The notes below the pieces were generated by a model that worked only from the letters and a program-made list of their open reading frames with translations, had not been told where the DNA came from and did no database searches. Both the position numbers and the translations under genes were made by a program. This document shows, in pieces, positions 15,336-22,943 of a stretch of 32,243 nt of DNA. Source of the DNA: Bacillota bacterium (GTDB taxonomy: Bacteria > Bacillota_A > Clostridia > Lachnospirales > Lachnospiraceae); NCBI GenBank assembly GCA_023443925.1, contig JAEZSL010000127.1, forward strand, positions 1 through 32,243. Reading direction: 5' to 3'. The first letter of the stretch is position 1; the number at the start of each line of letters is the position of its first letter.

Positions 15336-15363
15336 CTTAAATTTTAATATGATCCTATTCTAC

Positions 15364-16056
15364 TTAAGGTAGGTAAGTGCCACCATGATAGCATATTATT
15401 TTTATTGCACCATAACTAAGGATTTTATTTAATGACGCATCCGCCTCTTTTATGTCTAATGTATACAAAGGATTCGCAATAACCAGCTGATTATCTTCCA
15501 GTGCTGCCGCATCTCCTGTTATCAGGATTTTCTCCTGATTCACATAAAGGGAAATATGACCCGGCGTATGTCCTGGTGTTTCAAGAACCGTGCAGCCGCC
15601 GCACCAATCAAACACATCCCCGTCCCGAACCATGATATCCACCGCAGCTGGCTCAACATTCTTTAAGATATCACAAAATGCCAGGCCAAAAGCTTTCTGT
15701 TCTTCCGGTAAATTCTTCTGCAAAGCTTCAGCCTGTTCCAGGCGCAGGGATTTTAACTGACCCGAAATATAAGGAGCTTCCTTTTCACCCGCCACAACCT
15801 GAAGTTTTGGATACTTCTGTTTCAGCGCAGCTAAAGCACCCATGTGGTCATGATCCTGATGGGTTATCAGTACATGGGTCAATTCCCCGAAGGTAAGATC
15901 ATTGTCTGTGGCCGCCTGCTCCAGTGCCGGAAGAAAACCGGTATAACCACAGTCAATTAAGACCATATGTTCTTCATCCTTTAAAACAACCGGATGGATT
16001 ACGCTCTCCATATCACCAAACCAGGATTTAATTGTTAGAACTATAATTTTATGCAT
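15364..16056 (-). CDS. MBL-fold metallo-hydrolase
   Basis: A 230-residue metallo-beta-lactamase-fold hydrolase. The metal motif is THQDHDHMG, the HxDxDH-like variant in which the second His is Asp. LETPGHTPGHISLY provides the next metal His, and LITGDAA the bridging Asp. CYHGG near the end supplies the last His. Such proteins hydrolyse lactones, thioesters or phosphoesters; substrate unknown. ATG at 16056 has GGAG six bases upstream; an in-frame TTG at 16062 is weaker. Repeat R1 lies 30 bases before the start. Confidence 0.9.
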   Translation of the reverse strand: MHKIIVLTIKSWFGDMESVIHPVVLKDEEHMVLIDCGYTGFLPALEQAATDNDLTFGELTHVLITHQDHDHMGALAALKQKYPKLQVVAGEKEAPYISGQLKSLRLEQAEALQKNLPEEQKAFGLAFCDILKNVEPAAVDIMVRDGDVFDWCGGCTVLETPGHTPGHISLYVNQEKILITGDAAALEDNQLVIANPLYTLDIKEADASLNKILSYGAIKIICYHGGTYLP

Positions 16057-16085
16057 ATTCAACTCCGTAAATTTATTATAATACC

Positions 16086-16173
16086 AGCTTCCATAGCATA
16101 AATCATCTGCTTGCAGATGTTTAGTGCCTTAAATCAGGGTGTGAAATGTCTTTTATTTCACACTAATGCTGCC
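16086..16173. repeat. Double-hairpin repeat R1
   Basis: One of three related copies (R2 at 17149, R3 at 18466). Hairpin 1 is CATCTGC/GCAGATG (16104-16119). Hairpin 2 is GTGTGAAAT/ATTTCACAC (16139-16163), with a seven-base loop. AAATCAGG joins them. It lies between the phosphatase stop and the MBL start. Confidence 0.85.
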
Positions 16174-16201
16174 TGATTAGAGGTATCCGCAAGAAAGCAA
16201 A

Positions 16202-16930
16202 TCAGTCATGACGTTGGCTCATGTTATCATAGGTTTCACAGAATCTCCCCATAAAGGATGGTTCTTCTCTGGCGGCATTTAAATGTGAAATATCTCCGAA
16301 TGCGCTCATTCGAAAATAGGCGATACCTTTTCTACGCTCTTCGGTAACTAAGGTAGTAACAGAGGTGGGTGCAGCAAATATACCATGCCATAAAACCATA
16401 GGTGAAATTCCTAATAAATGTCCCAGCATTACACACTCAACCCCAAAGTGGCAGAACAGCACAATTGTATCCTCATTCGGCCTTACTGCCCGGTAGATTT
16501 GACCTTCACGCTGATATCCATGATCGCTTACTATTTTATCCAGCCCGGCATAAACACGTCCGGCCTCTTCTATAACATGTGCGGAGGACATAACCGGAAC
16601 CGTATGCCAGAGATCTTTGTCATAAAATTCATTCACCTTAGTCCAGTCACCAGGAAGCCAATCCCAGGTTATCCGCTGCTCCCCCGTATTTTCATCGGTT
16701 ATGGGAGCATGAAATTCTCTGAGCCAGGGTAATTCCTCTGCTTTGCGGTTCATTTTATTAAGAGTAATTGATGCCGTATCTTTTGCCCTGCCTAAAGGTG
16801 ATACATAAAATTCCTTTACCTTCATAACACTTATCCGATTGGACAATAGTTCAGCTTCCCTCCAGCCTTTTTCGGTCAATGAATCAATGGAATAATCTGG
16901 GTCCCCGTGTCGGATTATAATCAGTTTCAT
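16202..16930 (-). CDS. Histidine phosphatase family protein
   Basis: A 242-residue member of the phosphoglycerate-mutase-like phosphatases. MKLIIIRHGDPDY has the RHG motif with the phospho-His, SPLGRAKDTA carries the second Arg, LREFHAPI an expected Glu, and LFCHFGVE the second His. Substrate unknown; relatives include alpha-ribazole phosphatases and phosphosugar phosphatases. The insert around TWDWLPGDWTKVNEFYD is typical of a clostridial subgroup. GAGG lies before the ATG. It sits between repeats R1 and R2 and may be cotranscribed with the flavoprotein genes upstream. Confidence 0.9.
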   Translation of the reverse strand: MKLIIIRHGDPDYSIDSLTEKGWREAELLSNRISVMKVKEFYVSPLGRAKDTASITLNKMNRKAEELPWLREFHAPITDENTGEQRITWDWLPGDWTKVNEFYDKDLWHTVPVMSSAHVIEEAGRVYAGLDKIVSDHGYQREGQIYRAVRPNEDTIVLFCHFGVECVMLGHLLGISPMVLWHGIFAAPTSVTTLVTEERRKGIAYFRMSAFGDISHLNAAREEPSFMGRFCETYDNMSQRHD

Positions 16931-17148
16931 AATTTAACCTCTTGCACTTTCTGTCATTATTAAGCCGTTCCATGAACAACCAGTTAATTTATTTCGATAC
17001 CATTATAAAACTGTTACCAATATTAGTCAATCCTAAGGGTTATCCTTTTACTCTAACGCCCATATCTACCTGGCATAAATCGTGAAAAATAACCTCTTAT
17101 ACTATTCTTCCTAATGATTCGCAAGCATTTCGCGAGGCAATTTACACT

Positions 17149-17240
17149 AGCTCCCATTTTATAAATCATCTGCTGGCAGATAATTTACTGTCTCAAATCA
17201 GGGTGTGAAATGTCCTTTATATCACATTAGTTTGAAAGCC
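17149..17240. repeat. Double-hairpin repeat R2
   Basis: Second copy. The 3' part overlaps the end of the flavoprotein gene: its ATTAGTTTGAAAGCC supplies the stop codon and last residues (RLSN). Hairpin 1 has one mismatch (GCAGATAAT) and hairpin 2 has GTGTGAAAT/ATATCACAT, so both are slightly decayed. Confidence 0.85.
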
Positions 17241-17883
17241 GATAAGGACTAACCTGCTTTACATCAATGCCATGTTTCTTTAAATCTCTGTCAATAAACC
17301 GATTCATCCCTTTGGCCATAATACCATAAATAAATCCAGGTACTCTAAATTGTGCTTTCAGGTAAACCTCGGGAGGAGCGGTTTCATCCTTTTCAATATA
17401 CCAAAAAAACTGGTTCAGTTGTTTTATTACTCTTTTTGAATTCGGCAGATTCGTAAGGGGCTTACCGTCAAGGATTGCTCCAAAACCCATTATAAATCCT
17501 CCCTTATAGGAGATATTGCATTTACGGCAGAATATCTCAAGCATGGATAATCCGCTTTCATGGGTATGGGGATATGGCATTCCCCCCTGGATCATTCCAT
17601 ACAGACTTTGCCTGTGTAAAACTTCCCTGTGTGCGGACAGCTCCATTAGTAAAGCTGTTGTATCTGCCGGGTATGTATTAACGTAACATGGTCCGCTAAA
17701 AATTAATGTATCTGCCTTTTCTACAGCTTTTAACAAATTCTTAGGAGTACTGAGGTTTTGATATAAGTGAAACAGTTCGGTTTCATGTCCTTTACTCTCT
17801 AAATATTGCTGACACATATGAAGTAAAAGATAACTGGTCCCTTGAGGGCGTGGACTTAAATTAATTAATAGAAATTTTTTCAT
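17227..17883 (-). CDS. NAD(P)H-dependent flavin oxidoreductase-like protein
   Basis: A 218-residue flavodoxin-like protein. The N-terminus MKKFLLINLSPRPQGTSYLL is the FMN phosphate loop of the NADPH-dependent FMN reductase/flavodoxin fold, and LIFSGPCYVNTYPADTT is the second flavin loop. The C-terminal half has a GGFIMGFGAIL stretch and a hydrophobic end seen in clostridial NAD(P)H oxidoreductases. Substrate unknown. Its ATG overlaps the previous gene's TGA (ATGA), so the two flavoproteins are translated together. The stop codon lies in repeat R2. Confidence 0.82.
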   Translation of the reverse strand: MKKFLLINLSPRPQGTSYLLLHMCQQYLESKGHETELFHLYQNLSTPKNLLKAVEKADTLIFSGPCYVNTYPADTTALLMELSAHREVLHRQSLYGMIQGGMPYPHTHESGLSMLEIFCRKCNISYKGGFIMGFGAILDGKPLTNLPNSKRVIKQLNQFFWYIEKDETAPPEVYLKAQFRVPGFIYGIMAKGMNRFIDRDLKKHGIDVKQVSPYRLSN

Positions 17884-18419
17884 GCACCTTGAACCTCCCT
17901 GATGATTTGAGCTTTCTTTTCCTTCGTAAGTACAAGGTTAACAACATAAGCACTGCCAGATCCTCTGGTTATAACCACATTTTCATGATGCAGCTTATTG
18001 AACGCCTCAATCTCACTGTCAATACATCCATTATTGATACCAAGGGCAAAAAACTTAAACTGTCTTCCGTCCATTCCACCCTTTACCATTTCTTTATCTT
18101 TGATATAATAATGGCGGTCCATAATCAGGCTGATCTTATCTAATACTTGTTTCATTTTGTAGGAATAGCTTCCAAAGGTGATAGGACAAACTATGATAAG
18201 TACATCTGCTGCAATGATCTTTTTTAATATCCAGTCCGCGTCATCCCGCACCACACACTTTCCAAAGGTTTTATACGTACAACCGCCGCAATTTATGCAG
18301 GGCTTCACCTTTACACCTTCCAGTGATATATATTCTGTGGTCATTCCATTAGCGGATAGTTCTTCATAAAGTTCATATCCAACCCCGTCAATGCCTTCAT
18401 CCGCAATTAAAGTAATCAT
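17880..18419 (-). CDS. Flavodoxin-fold oxidoreductase with Cys cluster
   Basis: A 179-residue NADPH-dependent FMN reductase-like protein. The Cys cluster CINCGGCTYKTFGKC after strand 2 matches iron-sulfur flavoproteins or the related Cys-rich flavodoxin family. CPITFGSYSYKMKQVLDK is the second flavin loop and MDRHYY follows, as in that family. It may bind FMN and possibly an iron-sulfur centre; only four Cys are close together, so this is uncertain. I chose ATG at 18419 (MITLIADEG), which has GAGG upstream; the longer frame to 18479 runs into repeat R3. It pairs with the next flavoprotein by a 4-bp overlap. Confidence 0.85.
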   Translation of the reverse strand: MITLIADEGIDGVGYELYEELSANGMTTEYISLEGVKVKPCINCGGCTYKTFGKCVVRDDADWILKKIIAADVLIIVCPITFGSYSYKMKQVLDKISLIMDRHYYIKDKEMVKGGMDGRQFKFFALGINNGCIDSEIEAFNKLHHENVVITRGSGSAYVVNLVLTKEKKAQIIREVQGA

Positions 18420-18465
18420 ACTTCCTCTTTCCCCGAACCTGAGAGTCCGGTATATGCTTTGCCAT

Positions 18466-18557
18466 AGCTCCCCTGTCATAAATCATCTGCTGGCAGATGA
18501 TTTACTGCTTCAAATCAGGGTGTGTAATGTCCTTTATTTCACACTAGTTTCTCTGCC
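18466..18557. repeat. Double-hairpin repeat R3
   Basis: Best preserved hairpin 1: AAATCATCTGC (18480-18490) and GCAGATGATTT (18493-18503) are perfect 11-bp arms. Hairpin 2 (GTGTGTAAT/ATTTCACAC) has one mismatch. It lies between the FMN-binding gene and the Cys-cluster flavoprotein gene. Confidence 0.85.
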
Positions 18558-18643
18558 TATTTTACTTATACTGCAGCCTGCATTCAGGATATACATAAAA
18601 TTGATTATTCGTTATTCTATAGAACCACTAATTTTTAAATTTA

Positions 18644-19030
18644 TTATTCAGAATATCCGTCTTTCAAAGCCTTACTTACGGCACTTTTGATGGCTTCACT
18701 TGAAAGTGTTGCACCGCTGATGCCATCTACCGCGTAACTGTTTTTCGCAACCATTGATTCAGTAATACTTTCTGCTTTGCTTCCCAGACCGTTTCTGTGT
18801 TCAATAATGTCGATCTTTCTGATAGTATTATCCTCTACCGTCACACCGGCTTTGACATAAACCAGCCCGGCATCGGCTTCTCCGTAATAGGTGCCATCCG
18901 CCACCTGGCTCATATCGACCTCTTCATACACCATTGCTGACAATGCTTTTTGAGCACTCTCTGACATTTTAATAAAGGCGGCTAAGCCAATTAAAACTAA
19001 AATTCCAAGAACAATTCCTGCCTTTTTCAT
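18644..19030 (-). CDS. Membrane-anchored FMN-binding domain protein
   Basis: A 128-residue protein. An N-terminal signal anchor (KKAGIVLGILVLIGLAAFI) places the rest outside the membrane. The domain matches FMN_bind (PF04205) as in RnfG/NqrC: DGTYYGEADA, VEDNTIRKIDIIEHR and VDGISGATLSS, where the SGAT Thr is the site of covalent flavin attachment by ApbE in relatives. A role in carrying electrons across or near the membrane is likely. Six bases separate it from the flavodoxin gene, so it is in the TetR-flavodoxin-FMN_bind operon. Confidence 0.92.
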   Translation of the reverse strand: MKKAGIVLGILVLIGLAAFIKMSESAQKALSAMVYEEVDMSQVADGTYYGEADAGLVYVKAGVTVEDNTIRKIDIIEHRNGLGSKAESITESMVAKNSYAVDGISGATLSSEAIKSAVSKALKDGYSE

Positions 19031-19035
19031 ATATC

Positions 19036-19455
19036 CTAAATCCTTTCCGATAACCGGACTGCAAAATCAACTGCAGCCAGTATTTCTTCTTTGTTGGGAT
19101 GGCCCGCTTTCATTAGCAGAAAACTGCCCAGGCAGATGAATTCATCCAAAACCGGAATCATTTTCTCCTCCAGCAGCTTTCTTACATTATCCTGTCCCTG
19201 TTTATTTGATGCACAGGAAGTCACCAGAACTGCATTTTTAACTTTGCTGCTGTCCAGCTTTCTGACAAAATCTAAAAGTTCCGGCAGACTTGCTCCTCCG
19301 TATAAACCGCCGACGATGAAAAGTAAGTCGGTTTCTCCAGGTGCCGGATTCTCTGATACATTCTCTGCCCTGACATTAAGCACATTCCCTATGGCAAGCG
19401 CCAGCTTTTTGGAATGTCTGGTTTTTGTAGCATATACAATTCTTATTTTACTCAT
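19036..19455 (-). CDS. Flavodoxin
   Basis: A 139-residue flavodoxin. MSKIRIVYATKTRHSKKLA is the FMN phosphate loop region, although the usual TGNT is TRHS. LLFIVGGLYGGASLP is the second loop, and LVTSCASNKQGQDN the third. The fold is complete and length is normal. It probably carries electrons to or from the FMN-binding membrane protein encoded next. Its start overlaps the TetR gene end by eight bases, so the three genes are one operon. Confidence 0.9.
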   Translation of the reverse strand: MSKIRIVYATKTRHSKKLALAIGNVLNVRAENVSENPAPGETDLLFIVGGLYGGASLPELLDFVRKLDSSKVKNAVLVTSCASNKQGQDNVRKLLEEKMIPVLDEFICLGSFLLMKAGHPNKEEILAAVDFAVRLSERI

Positions 19456-20035
19456 GTAAAAGAACCCCCTTTAAAATCACATTTAATTGAATCTGAAACA
19501 TTTCTTCCACCTGTTCCCAGGATAAATCCATATGTGTTGAGATCATAAGGCTAAATCCCAGAAATGAACTCCAAATTGAAAACGCAGCTTTCTCCGGTTC
19601 AAGCCTCCTGATTAGGCCGGTATCCATACCAGCTTTTAACCTTTTACTTAAGTGGGAAATCCATTGGGGTTTGCCGGCATTACGTCTGCTGTACTTATGC
19701 AAAACGATGAGATTATATTTTTCGGGTTCCTCATAAGCAAGTCTTGTAATTCTGAAAAAAACTGTTTCCATTTCGTCAGCGATATCTTTATTGGGATCCA
19801 GCAATTCTTTGATTTGGCCATGCAGCCACTGGGTCTGTGCCGTTTCAATAGCGTTTATAATCTCCTGCTTATCTTTAAAATGATGGTAAACAACACCAGT
19901 AGAATAGTTCATCTGCTTAATAATTTTCCTGATGGAAACTTCTTCAAACCCTTCCTTTATACCTATCTCAAGAGCAGTATCCAGTATTGCCTGCCGAATA
20001 TATTCACTGCGCATCTTTTGTTCTTCTCTTGGCAT
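19448..20035 (-). CDS. TetR/AcrR-family regulator of the flavodoxin operon
   Basis: A 195-residue TetR protein. The head reads IRQAILDTALEIGIKEGFEE then VSIRKIIKQMNYSTGVVYHHFKDK, the classic helix-turn-helix. The C-terminal part matches the group with a TetR_C ligand pocket (about 90-190). AGGAGG precedes the ATG. It is first in an operon with a flavodoxin and an FMN-binding protein. Two similar sites (ATAACAC-) overlap its promoter (20056-20085), so autorepression is likely. Confidence 0.94.
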   Translation of the reverse strand: MPREEQKMRSEYIRQAILDTALEIGIKEGFEEVSIRKIIKQMNYSTGVVYHHFKDKQEIINAIETAQTQWLHGQIKELLDPNKDIADEMETVFFRITRLAYEEPEKYNLIVLHKYSRRNAGKPQWISHLSKRLKAGMDTGLIRRLEPEKAAFSIWSSFLGFSLMISTHMDLSWEQVEEMFQIQLNVILKGVLLHE

Positions 20036-20055
20036 AAATACTTCCTCCTATTTCA

Positions 20056-20118
20056 TAACACTATTACTTTTAATAACACTGTTATGTTAATGATAAACAT
20101 AGTTTCTAAAAATGTCAA
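20056..20118 (-). promoter_or_regulatory. Promoter and TetR operator
   Basis: On the minus strand TTGACA (20113-20118) and TATCAT (20090-20095) are 17 bases apart. Just downstream lies the perfect palindrome ATAACA-C-TGTTAT (20073-20085), and 17 bases further a second, imperfect copy (20056-20068). Confidence 0.75.
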
Positions 20119-20152
20119 GATATAATTACAAAAGGGTCCGGTAACATAATTT

Positions 20153-20340
20153 AAAAAGTCAGGCTCCTATACCATAAGCTAGTGACTGACTCGCCAGACT
20201 CTAGCTCTGTCATATTATAACTATATTGACAATCTTTCTTAAGTGCCTCATGCAAATCCTCTTCTAAGGCTTCGTTCTGTAACGATAGTAGCACTCCTTC
20301 TTATTACTTCATATATACCCTGCCGATCGGGCTTTTTTAT
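20153..20340 (-). other. Unexplained minus-strand unit with its own terminator
   Basis: No recognised gene. On the minus strand AGTCTGGC (20193-20200) can pair with GCCTGACT (20157-20164), followed by TTTTTAAATT, a terminator without an obvious gene. Upstream, two overlapping minus frames are open: a 34-codon stretch containing IYEVIRRSATIVTERSLRRG and a roughly 47-codon stretch containing NEALEEDLHEALKKD. Neither has a convincing ATG. It may be a gene remnant or a small RNA. Confidence 0.35.
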
Positions 20341-20400
20341 TACATAAGATGTAATTATTATGTAATAAAAACAGTCCCAGATTTAATCCAGGACTGTTTT
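20337..20400 (-). terminator. Terminator after the HAD-like gene
   Basis: AAAACAGTCC (20368-20377) and GGACTGTTTT (20391-20400) form a perfect 10-bp stem; on the minus strand a T-rich run follows. Immediately next is a perfect 11-bp inverted repeat, TTATTACATAA (20337-20347) and TTATGTAATAA (20358-20368). Confidence 0.8.
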
Positions 20401-20452
20401 AACAGAACAATATGATGGTCTACGGCAGGGCTGCCATGACCCGGGAATTGCT

Positions 20453-21127
20453 TTATGAAAGCTCATTTAATAAAAGACGATTAAACTGATTAAAATTTCC
20501 TATAACATCAACATCCTGCATACTTTCAAAAACAGACTGCCGGTTGCAGGGGGCAATCACTACAACCTTACCGATCCCCGCCTTTTTGGCGGCACTAATT
20601 CCGGAAACGGAATCTTCAAAAGCAAGACAGTTCTTTCCAGGCAGATGAATCGTATTGATTGCTCTTGAATAAAATCTATAATCCGGTACACCTGGCTCAA
20701 TAACATCCGTAAATATAGTAGTATCCTGTGAAAACCATTCAAACAATTCAAACTGTTTAAAATAAAAATTCCATTCCGGCTGATTGGATTCAATTATTAG
20801 CAGACGGGGAATTCTTCTCTCTTTCAATTCATTTAAGAAAGCTTCCGCACCGCATGCCAGTAAACTATGAGCCTTCTCTTCTCTGCACAAAATCCGGTAC
20901 AACTCCTCCCGTTCTTTTATATATTCCTGAACCTGCCGGCCGGACAAGGGCTTTCCGGCTAAAAATTCCATAACCGATTTATGACTGCGGTTGTAAATAT
21001 CTTTTTCAAAATCCAAATGTGAAATATCCCTGCAGAATTCCATAAGACTAAATAACATCCAGGATCTCTTCTGCCGTCCGTAATCCTGATTCAGAATTCT
21101 GTTTAATTTAATTATGACACCTTTCAT
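20453..21127 (-). CDS. HAD-superfamily protein lacking catalytic Asp
   Basis: A 224-residue protein with the layout of a HAD subfamily IA phosphatase (beta-phosphoglucomutase-like): a short first strand, a helical cap (about 20-85), then the core. However, motif I, normally VIFDLDGTL, reads VIIKLNRIL, so both the nucleophile and the acid/base Asp are gone. The motif III region reads EPGVPDYRF where GKPAPD is usual, so the Lys is also missing. LAFEDSVSGISAAKKAG (motif IV) is intact. The reading frame is intact, so this looks like a pseudoenzyme with a binding role, not decay. GGAG precedes the ATG. It diverges from the AraC regulator gene. Confidence 0.8.
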   Translation of the reverse strand: MKGVIIKLNRILNQDYGRQKRSWMLFSLMEFCRDISHLDFEKDIYNRSHKSVMEFLAGKPLSGRQVQEYIKEREELYRILCREEKAHSLLACGAEAFLNELKERRIPRLLIIESNQPEWNFYFKQFELFEWFSQDTTIFTDVIEPGVPDYRFYSRAINTIHLPGKNCLAFEDSVSGISAAKKAGIGKVVVIAPCNRQSVFESMQDVDVIGNFNQFNRLLLNELS

Positions 21128-21214
21128 ACCATCAGCTCCTGTAATTAATGTCCTATATAATATCAGGTTATAGTTCAGCCTTTTAAGAGGCCGGTACCGG
21201 TTATCTTTGCTATC

Positions 21215-21243
21215 TTGACACCAAAACCTTAAATTACTATAAT
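21215..21243 (+). promoter_or_regulatory. Promoter of the AraC gene
   Basis: TTGACA (21215-21220) and TATAAT (21238-21243) are 17 bases apart, a consensus match, about 100 bases before the start codon. Confidence 0.85.
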
Positions 21244-21344
21244 TATAATGACATACTTTTTAGGAATCAATAACAATATCGCCTTAAATTAAAACAATAC
21301 CGCCATGCAAGAGAAGAATTTAAGAATAAAGGAGAGCTGCCGCC

Positions 21345-22247
21345 ATGCAGATTACTGAAGTTATTATGGATAAAAACCGACGGGAACTGACGACAAGGGG
21401 AACCCCCCTGTTTCCATGTGCGGGTTATTTTTCAGACGTTACGAAATATATTACAGGAGATATCCCCTGGCATTGGCATGAGGAAATTGAAATGGTAGTG
21501 GTACACAGCGGCATGATTTATGTAAGCTTTGGGGAACAAGGAATTATATTAAAAAAAGGTGAGGGTATCTTTATAAATGCCAACGTACTTCATTCCATGC
21601 ACATCTCCGGGAATGACGGCTGCTACCTCATAACCTTTGTTTTTCATCCAAAACTCCTTTTAGGCTCCCCGGAAAGCATATTTGAGCAAAAATATGTAGC
21701 GCCTCTGCTTACTTGCCAATCCTTAAATTATGTGCATCTGGTTCCGGATACCGCCTGGCAGAACAACGTAATCCAGTGCATTCTAAACGCTTATTCCCAG
21801 TACAACGGAGAAGAATACGGTTATGAATTACTGGTTCGGGACGGCCTGTCAATGGCATGGTATTACCTGGTGAAAAACCTCCAGCCGGTTATTGAAAATC
21901 AGCATAGGAAAGAAAATTCCGATACCAGGCGTATAAAGAAGATGCTTGATTTCATTCACAATAATTATACGGAACAGCTTGATTTAAAGCAGATTGCGGA
22001 AGCTGCAAATATCAGTGAGCGGGAATGTTTCCGGTGTTTTAAAAGAAGTATCGGCATGTCGCCCACCGTTTATCTTTTAAAGCACCGGGTTTCCGCGGCG
22101 GCCAACTTTCTTGCAAATTCTGATTTGTCCATAACGGAAATCAGCACCCAGTCAGGCTTTAATACCCCAAGTTATTTCTCAAAGATATTTAAAAATTTTA
22201 TGGGGTATTCACCCATTGCTTACCGGAATAAATCCAAAGGGGCTTAG
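21345..22247 (+). CDS. AraC-family regulator with cupin sensor domain
   Basis: A 300-residue regulator. The N-terminal cupin-like domain (about 35-110) has IPWHWHEEIEMVVVHSG and INANVLHSMH, typical of sugar-responsive AraC proteins. The C-terminal double helix-turn-helix (about 200-296) reads DLKQIAEAANISERECFRCF and ends GFNTPSYFSKIFKNFMGYSP. GGAG lies about ten bases before the ATG. It diverges from the HAD-like gene; either that gene or a distant sugar operon may be its target. Confidence 0.93.
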   Translation: MQITEVIMDKNRRELTTRGTPLFPCAGYFSDVTKYITGDIPWHWHEEIEMVVVHSGMIYVSFGEQGIILKKGEGIFINANVLHSMHISGNDGCYLITFVFHPKLLLGSPESIFEQKYVAPLLTCQSLNYVHLVPDTAWQNNVIQCILNAYSQYNGEEYGYELLVRDGLSMAWYYLVKNLQPVIENQHRKENSDTRRIKKMLDFIHNNYTEQLDLKQIAEAANISERECFRCFKRSIGMSPTVYLLKHRVSAAANFLANSDLSITEISTQSGFNTPSYFSKIFKNFMGYSPIAYRNKSKGA

Positions 22248-22256
22248 ATCCATTCT

Positions 22257-22276
22257 ATAAGCCTCTTCAGGCTTAT
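22257..22276 (+). terminator. Short hairpin after the AraC gene
   Basis: ATAAGCC-TCTTCA-GGCTTAT is a perfect 7-bp stem just past the stop. No T run follows, so terminator function is uncertain. Confidence 0.4.
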
Positions 22277-22347
22277 CTGGTTAATCGGGTGAAAATAATA
22301 GACGATTTACCTGGTACCTAAATCACCCAAAACTCATATACTTTATA

Positions 22348-22396
22348 TTGACAAATTAGTAAATAATGATTATAGTAATTGTTAGACATCTAACAA
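22348..22396 (+). promoter_or_regulatory. Promoter and MarR operator
   Basis: TTGACA (22348-22353) and TATAGT (22371-22376) are 17 bases apart. Three bases on lies the perfect palindrome TTGTTAG-ACAT-CTAACAA (22379-22396), placed to block transcription. The ribosome site AAAGGAG follows directly. Confidence 0.85.
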
Positions 22397-22407
22397 AGGA
22401 GCAGGAC

Positions 22408-22866
22408 ATGACAAACCCAAATAAGGCCTTCCGGCATGGTGACGATTACGGTCACTATATCCAGAGACTGGCGAAAAATATTAAATACCTGGCAGATGAA
22501 AACCTGGTTAAGCAAAATATTACCATTGAGCAGGTTAAAATAATGCGCTTTCTGCGTGAGAACAATGAGGAAGCCTCTGCTTATCAGAAGGATGTGGAGT
22601 TATTTTTTAACATCAAACGTTCCTCTGTTACCAATATACTAAATAATATGGAAAAAAGCGGTTTTCTGACCAGAGAAGGTATCGAAGCCGATGCCCGTAT
22701 TAAAAAGGTCAGATTAACGGAGAAAGGAAAAGAATTATCCATAAGTCTGAAAGGGTTTATCGTACATCTGGAGGAAGTAATTGTTGACGGAATGTCTGAA
22801 GAGGAAAAGGCGGCCTTTAAAGGTTTGTTAATAAGATCCTTGGATAATGTGGAAAAATTGTTGTAA
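22408..22866 (+). CDS. MarR-family regulator of the ABC exporter
   Basis: A 152-residue MarR protein. The winged helix reads YQKDVELFFNIKRSSVTNIL then NNMEKSGFLTREGIEADARI, with the wing RIKKVRLTEKGKEL. Flanking helices form the dimer. I chose ATG at 22408, six bases after GGAG; the upstream ATG at 22366 overlaps the -10 region. It is first in an operon with two ABC half-transporters, an arrangement typical of drug- or toxin-induced export, and a palindrome at its own promoter suggests autorepression. Confidence 0.94.
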   Translation: MTNPNKAFRHGDDYGHYIQRLAKNIKYLADENLVKQNITIEQVKIMRFLRENNEEASAYQKDVELFFNIKRSSVTNILNNMEKSGFLTREGIEADARIKKVRLTEKGKELSISLKGFIVHLEEVIVDGMSEEEKAAFKGLLIRSLDNVEKLL

Positions 22867-22943
22867 TAACATGCCTTCCAGGCGGTTTACTTCCAGATCT
22901 ATAAAGAAGCAGAATAAAATAAAAGTAAGAAAGAAGGCGGAAT

